DNA of 64,000 nt, taken from positions 86,267,001 through 86,331,000 of the forward strand of contig JALJCS010000002.1 of assembly GCA_023055355.1 (NCBI GenBank), written 5' to 3'. Positions within the stretch are counted from its first letter, which is position 1. Every line of letters begins with the position of its first letter. Below are positions 61,493-64,000 of this stretch, in pieces. This DNA comes from Agelaius tricolor (Eukaryota; Chordata; Aves; Passeriformes; Icteridae). The notes under the pieces are model-generated. The model saw only the letters and a program-made list of their open reading frames with translations, was not told the origin of the DNA and did no database searches. Position numbers and translations under genes: made by a program.

Positions 61493-62639
61493 GGAAACTA
61501 AAAGTGCATGTGGTTTTTTAAAAATTCTTCAGTTTATATAAGTGTATATAAGATTAGCCTTAAATACTTGAGGATAAACTGGCAGTATGTTAAACTCTAA
61601 ACATCCACTAAGGACTTTTACCCAGTTCATTGCTAGGTTTAACTGGGACAGTGGAAAACATTACCTCCCCTACCCATCCTTTTCACAGTCACTGTCAGAA
61701 GACACTGTCCCCACAGTGTGGTTGGAGGTGCATCTGACCTATGAAGTTTAGAGCCTGCAGGCAAAAAGCACTGATGAGAGCAGCAAGCTCGTTATTGGGT
61801 TTGACTGCATGCACTGGCTAATGAGGATTGGTAACTTCATTTCGGGTGGCATCTGCTTTTCCTAATGCCAGCAGGGTCCCTGTCTGCTCTGCCTGTGAAC
61901 TGTCTCCTGCAAGGCTTCACTCTGAGACTCAGGTCAAGCCTCAGTCAACACCAGTTGACATTAAAATGCTGGGCTGTAATTTGCAGTGCTTTAAAGATGC
62001 TTCATTGTTATGTCTGTCCCTGCTGCACAAGTGCTGACTCTGGTAGAGAGTCAGAAGGGAAAACTTGGGGCCAGTGATTGCATCCACTGTCAAAACTTAA
62101 GTCACTGGTATATGTGAGTCAGTGAGAGAGCTCTTGGTCTGGTTTGCCAGATGAAGTGATCTTGTCCCTCCAGAGAGGTTTTGATGGATGAAGGGGAAGG
62201 TATCAGAAGCTTCTTTTCCCTGGACAGGCAGCCAGGAAGGGAAGGTGAGAGCAGAAGTGTGCCAGGGGATGTGCTCAACTGACTCACCTCTGTTAGGCAA
62301 TGCCTGAGCTCCCTTCAGCAGCAAATACAAGCCAAAGTAACCTCAGGGTACGTTTATGCAGAAGATTGGGCTGCACAGCTTATCCCACTATGGACACTCT
62401 TGGCTACTCTAATTTCTAGGACTCAGCTTTCAGTTATTGTGCCAGCTACCCCTGCTGAAGGTAACAAAGAACCTTCATATTACTTTACTTTTTATGCTGA
62501 GACCTAACTAATTCAGCTGTGGAGGTGTCAGTGAAAACAAGAGCAAATAAAGAAAATGGATGTGGGGAAGGAAAGGAAGTATCGAAGACAAAGGGCTTAG
62601 GTACCTCCCAACTGGGGATCACTCATACAATGGGCCATT

Positions 62640-62765
62640 AAAATTTAGCTGAGTCGAGTATATTGTTTTTAATTTGTATTCCCATAACATACTCTGTTAT
62701 GGAGGGTGTATGCAGCAAATGCATATTAATGATGCTGCACATTTGCATATTATAGATCCATAATA
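62640..62765. promoter_or_regulatory. candidate enhancer: octamer/homeodomain cluster
   Basis: Within 70 bases lie a perfect octamer ATTTGCAT (62741-62748), a related CAAATGCATATTAAT (62716-62730), two TGCATATTA direct copies, and an 8-base perfect inverted repeat CCATAACA/TGTTATGG (62682-62702). GCAAATG (62715-62721) and CATTTGC (62740-62746) are inverted about an AT-rich centre. POU-type factors are known to bind such octamers. That this one is used is inference. Confidence 0.3.
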
Positions 62766-62856
62766 CCAAGGGTGTTGTAAAAATCTTTATTAAAAGTGGT
62801 GACTATGCAGCAGTCAATTTTCTCTGTATCTCAACCATTTTAATGCCTTTTTTTTG

Positions 62857-62883
62857 CACACACACACACACACACACACACAC
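62857..62883. repeat. (CA)13 dinucleotide microsatellite
   Basis: Thirteen perfect CA units after a T-run. Likely polymorphic. Confidence 0.97.
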
Positions 62884-63494
62884 TCTACAACTGATAGCTA
62901 TACTACATTAAGGGACTAATGACCTGCAAAATTCCATTTATAAAAATGAAGAAATGTTAGATTTATATGGGGAATCATCAAATTATCTCATCTTCTGGAA
63001 GATTTCCAGTTCTTTGTTTCTTTGTTCTAAAATTTTTAAACCAATAACCTGACAAATGCAATGTTGTTAAAATATATATTTTTAATCCACTTCAGATTTA
63101 GTGCCAGGAGAAGATTACCCTGAATTTAGTTTTCAGGATAATTTGTATGGCTGAGATACATATTTCTGCAACTCAACATTTTAACATGAAAAGTAGCCCC
63201 ATCTGGGCTAGCTGTAGATTTAGTTAGCAGTCCTTAACTAAGGAAAACTTCAGTGGTTACTTCAGCATGTCTGAGCAGACATATCCTTTTCTGGATTACA
63301 CTGAACAAAATATGGCAAGTTTGCCTCCCATCACTATTGTTCATGGATGATGCTACTGATTCAAGAGAACTTAGAAATGTGTAAAAAAGGGAGTATCCTG
63401 GTTAGTTATACTACAATATGAGCAAAAGTCTTGGTTGCCATATCTCAGTCTTGGTGAATAAAGGTTTTTTATGTAAGAGTTGAAACTGTGGCCC

Positions 63495-63595
63495 AGATTC
63501 ATAGAACCATAGACCAGCTTGGGTTGGGAAGGCCCTTAGAGATCATTTGGTTCCAAACCCCTGCCTTCCACTAGACCAGGTTTCTTAGAGCTTCA
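63495..63595 (-). mobile_element. CR1 LINE 3' fragment, minus strand
   Basis: The plus strand reads ATTCATAGAACCATAGA, GGGTTGGGAAGGCCCTTAGA, GATCATTTGGTTCCAAACCC and CACTAGACCAGG, the reverse complement of the CR1 3' end. It is about 100 bases long and more diverged than the copy at 25.0 kb. Confidence 0.88.
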
Positions 63596-63599
63596 CTAA

Positions 63600-64000
63600 A
63601 AACCTTTGAAGTTCTCTGTAAAGGCTAAAGGCCAGGGACAGGCAAACATTTCCACTCTCTTTTGAATGGGGTTTTGTGCGCTGAGGAACCACTTGTAGCT
63701 GTTTCTCACTAGAACAGAATAATGGCAAAAACGGGGAAAAGTGGACTCCAAGCTCATGGGGCAAGAGGTGGATTTTGGGAGGTCTGGCTGACTGCAAGAG
63801 GCTTCTCTCTCAGAGGGCCCCACACAGTTTCCCCATCAGCTGGTTTTTGTATGGCCATGCAATGAGAATTAAATGGTGTCTGGGACAGAACTGGGCCTGG
63901 ACATGTTTAACTCACTCCCTCCCATCTTCTCTTTCCTAAAGAAGGTGCCACGTCTGATAACCAGGAGGAGCAGGTGATGTGTGGTTCCACGATGCCAGCT
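63600..64000. other. unique sequence; possible exon edge at 63942
   Basis: No repeat recognised. A pyrimidine-rich tract (about 63911-63936) ends in CCTAAAG. After it one frame stays open to the window end (63944-64000, starting with GGTGCC and containing two ACG CpGs). The AAG acceptor is weak and the frame covers only about 19 codons, so this is only a possibility. Confidence 0.2.

Larger units (their letters stand above)
58525..62635. other. unique noncoding sequence, no gene
   Basis: No recognised element besides the hairpin at 60943-60987 and the 22-base-period duplication at 61453-61492. Open frames are short and without features. Confidence 0.55.

Noticed and set aside
1..64000. CRISPR arrays, operons, tRNA or rRNA genes
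   Set aside because: No regularly spaced repeats with unique spacers, no ribosome-binding sites or gene packing, and no cloverleaf beyond degenerate SINE heads. The sequence is vertebrate nuclear DNA.
1..64000. Endogenous viral coding genes (gag, pol, env or non-retroviral insertions)
   Set aside because: Only LTRs without internal regions were seen. No open frame showed viral protein motifs. The RT motifs present belong to CR1 LINEs.

Overview
The window is vertebrate nuclear DNA, almost certainly from a bird. The evidence is several CR1 retrotransposon fragments with the typical avian 3' end (at about 3.5, 25.0, 37.0 and 63.5 kb), two solo LTRs that resemble avian endogenous-retrovirus families (31.1-31.6 and 50.3-51.3 kb), low CpG and high AT content, and no bacterial or organellar gene organisation. 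I infer a neoavian bird. The species and chromosome cannot be read from the sequence.

I find no protein-coding gene I can defend. All open frames are short, lack splice context and recognisable domains, and fit chance in about 64 kb of AT-rich DNA, apart from LINE relics. The window reads as intergenic or deep intronic sequence. One possible exon edge lies at the extreme right end (from about 63,942, running off the window).

Layout. 1-9.5 kb: unique AT-rich DNA with a 5'-truncated CR1 at 3.5 kb, a perfect 25-base palindrome at 5.4 kb and two stretches that look like conserved regulatory DNA (7.3-7.5 and 8.25-8.8 kb). 9.54-11.07 kb: a decayed minus-strand CR1-clade ORF2 relic whose reverse-transcriptase motifs can still be followed in order. 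11-25 kb: unique sequence with little structure. 25.0 kb: a well-preserved CR1 tail. 31.1-31.6 kb: a minus-strand solo LTR. 35.5-35.7 kb: an isolated GC-rich patch. 36.95-37.6 kb: a CR1 that keeps the end of ORF2. 39.6, 45.0 and 53.7 kb: probable ancient SINE or inverted-repeat relics. 50.3-51.3 kb: a second minus-strand solo LTR. 55.0, 58.4 and 62.86 kb: microsatellites, the 58.4 kb one being about 24 uninterrupted GGAAA units. 57.88-58.00 kb: two neighbouring hairpins, which I consider the best candidate for something functional and not obvious. 62.64-62.76 kb: a compact octamer/homeodomain-like cluster.

There is no gene cooperation to describe. The content is dead retroelements, ancient SINEs, microsatellites and candidate cis-regulatory elements. 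I did not find an undescribed gene system. The strongest leads are the paired hairpins at 57.9 kb, the hairpin at 60.95 kb, the octamer cluster at 62.7 kb and the possible exon edge at 63.94 kb. Family assignments rest on recognition of motifs from memory, not on a search.
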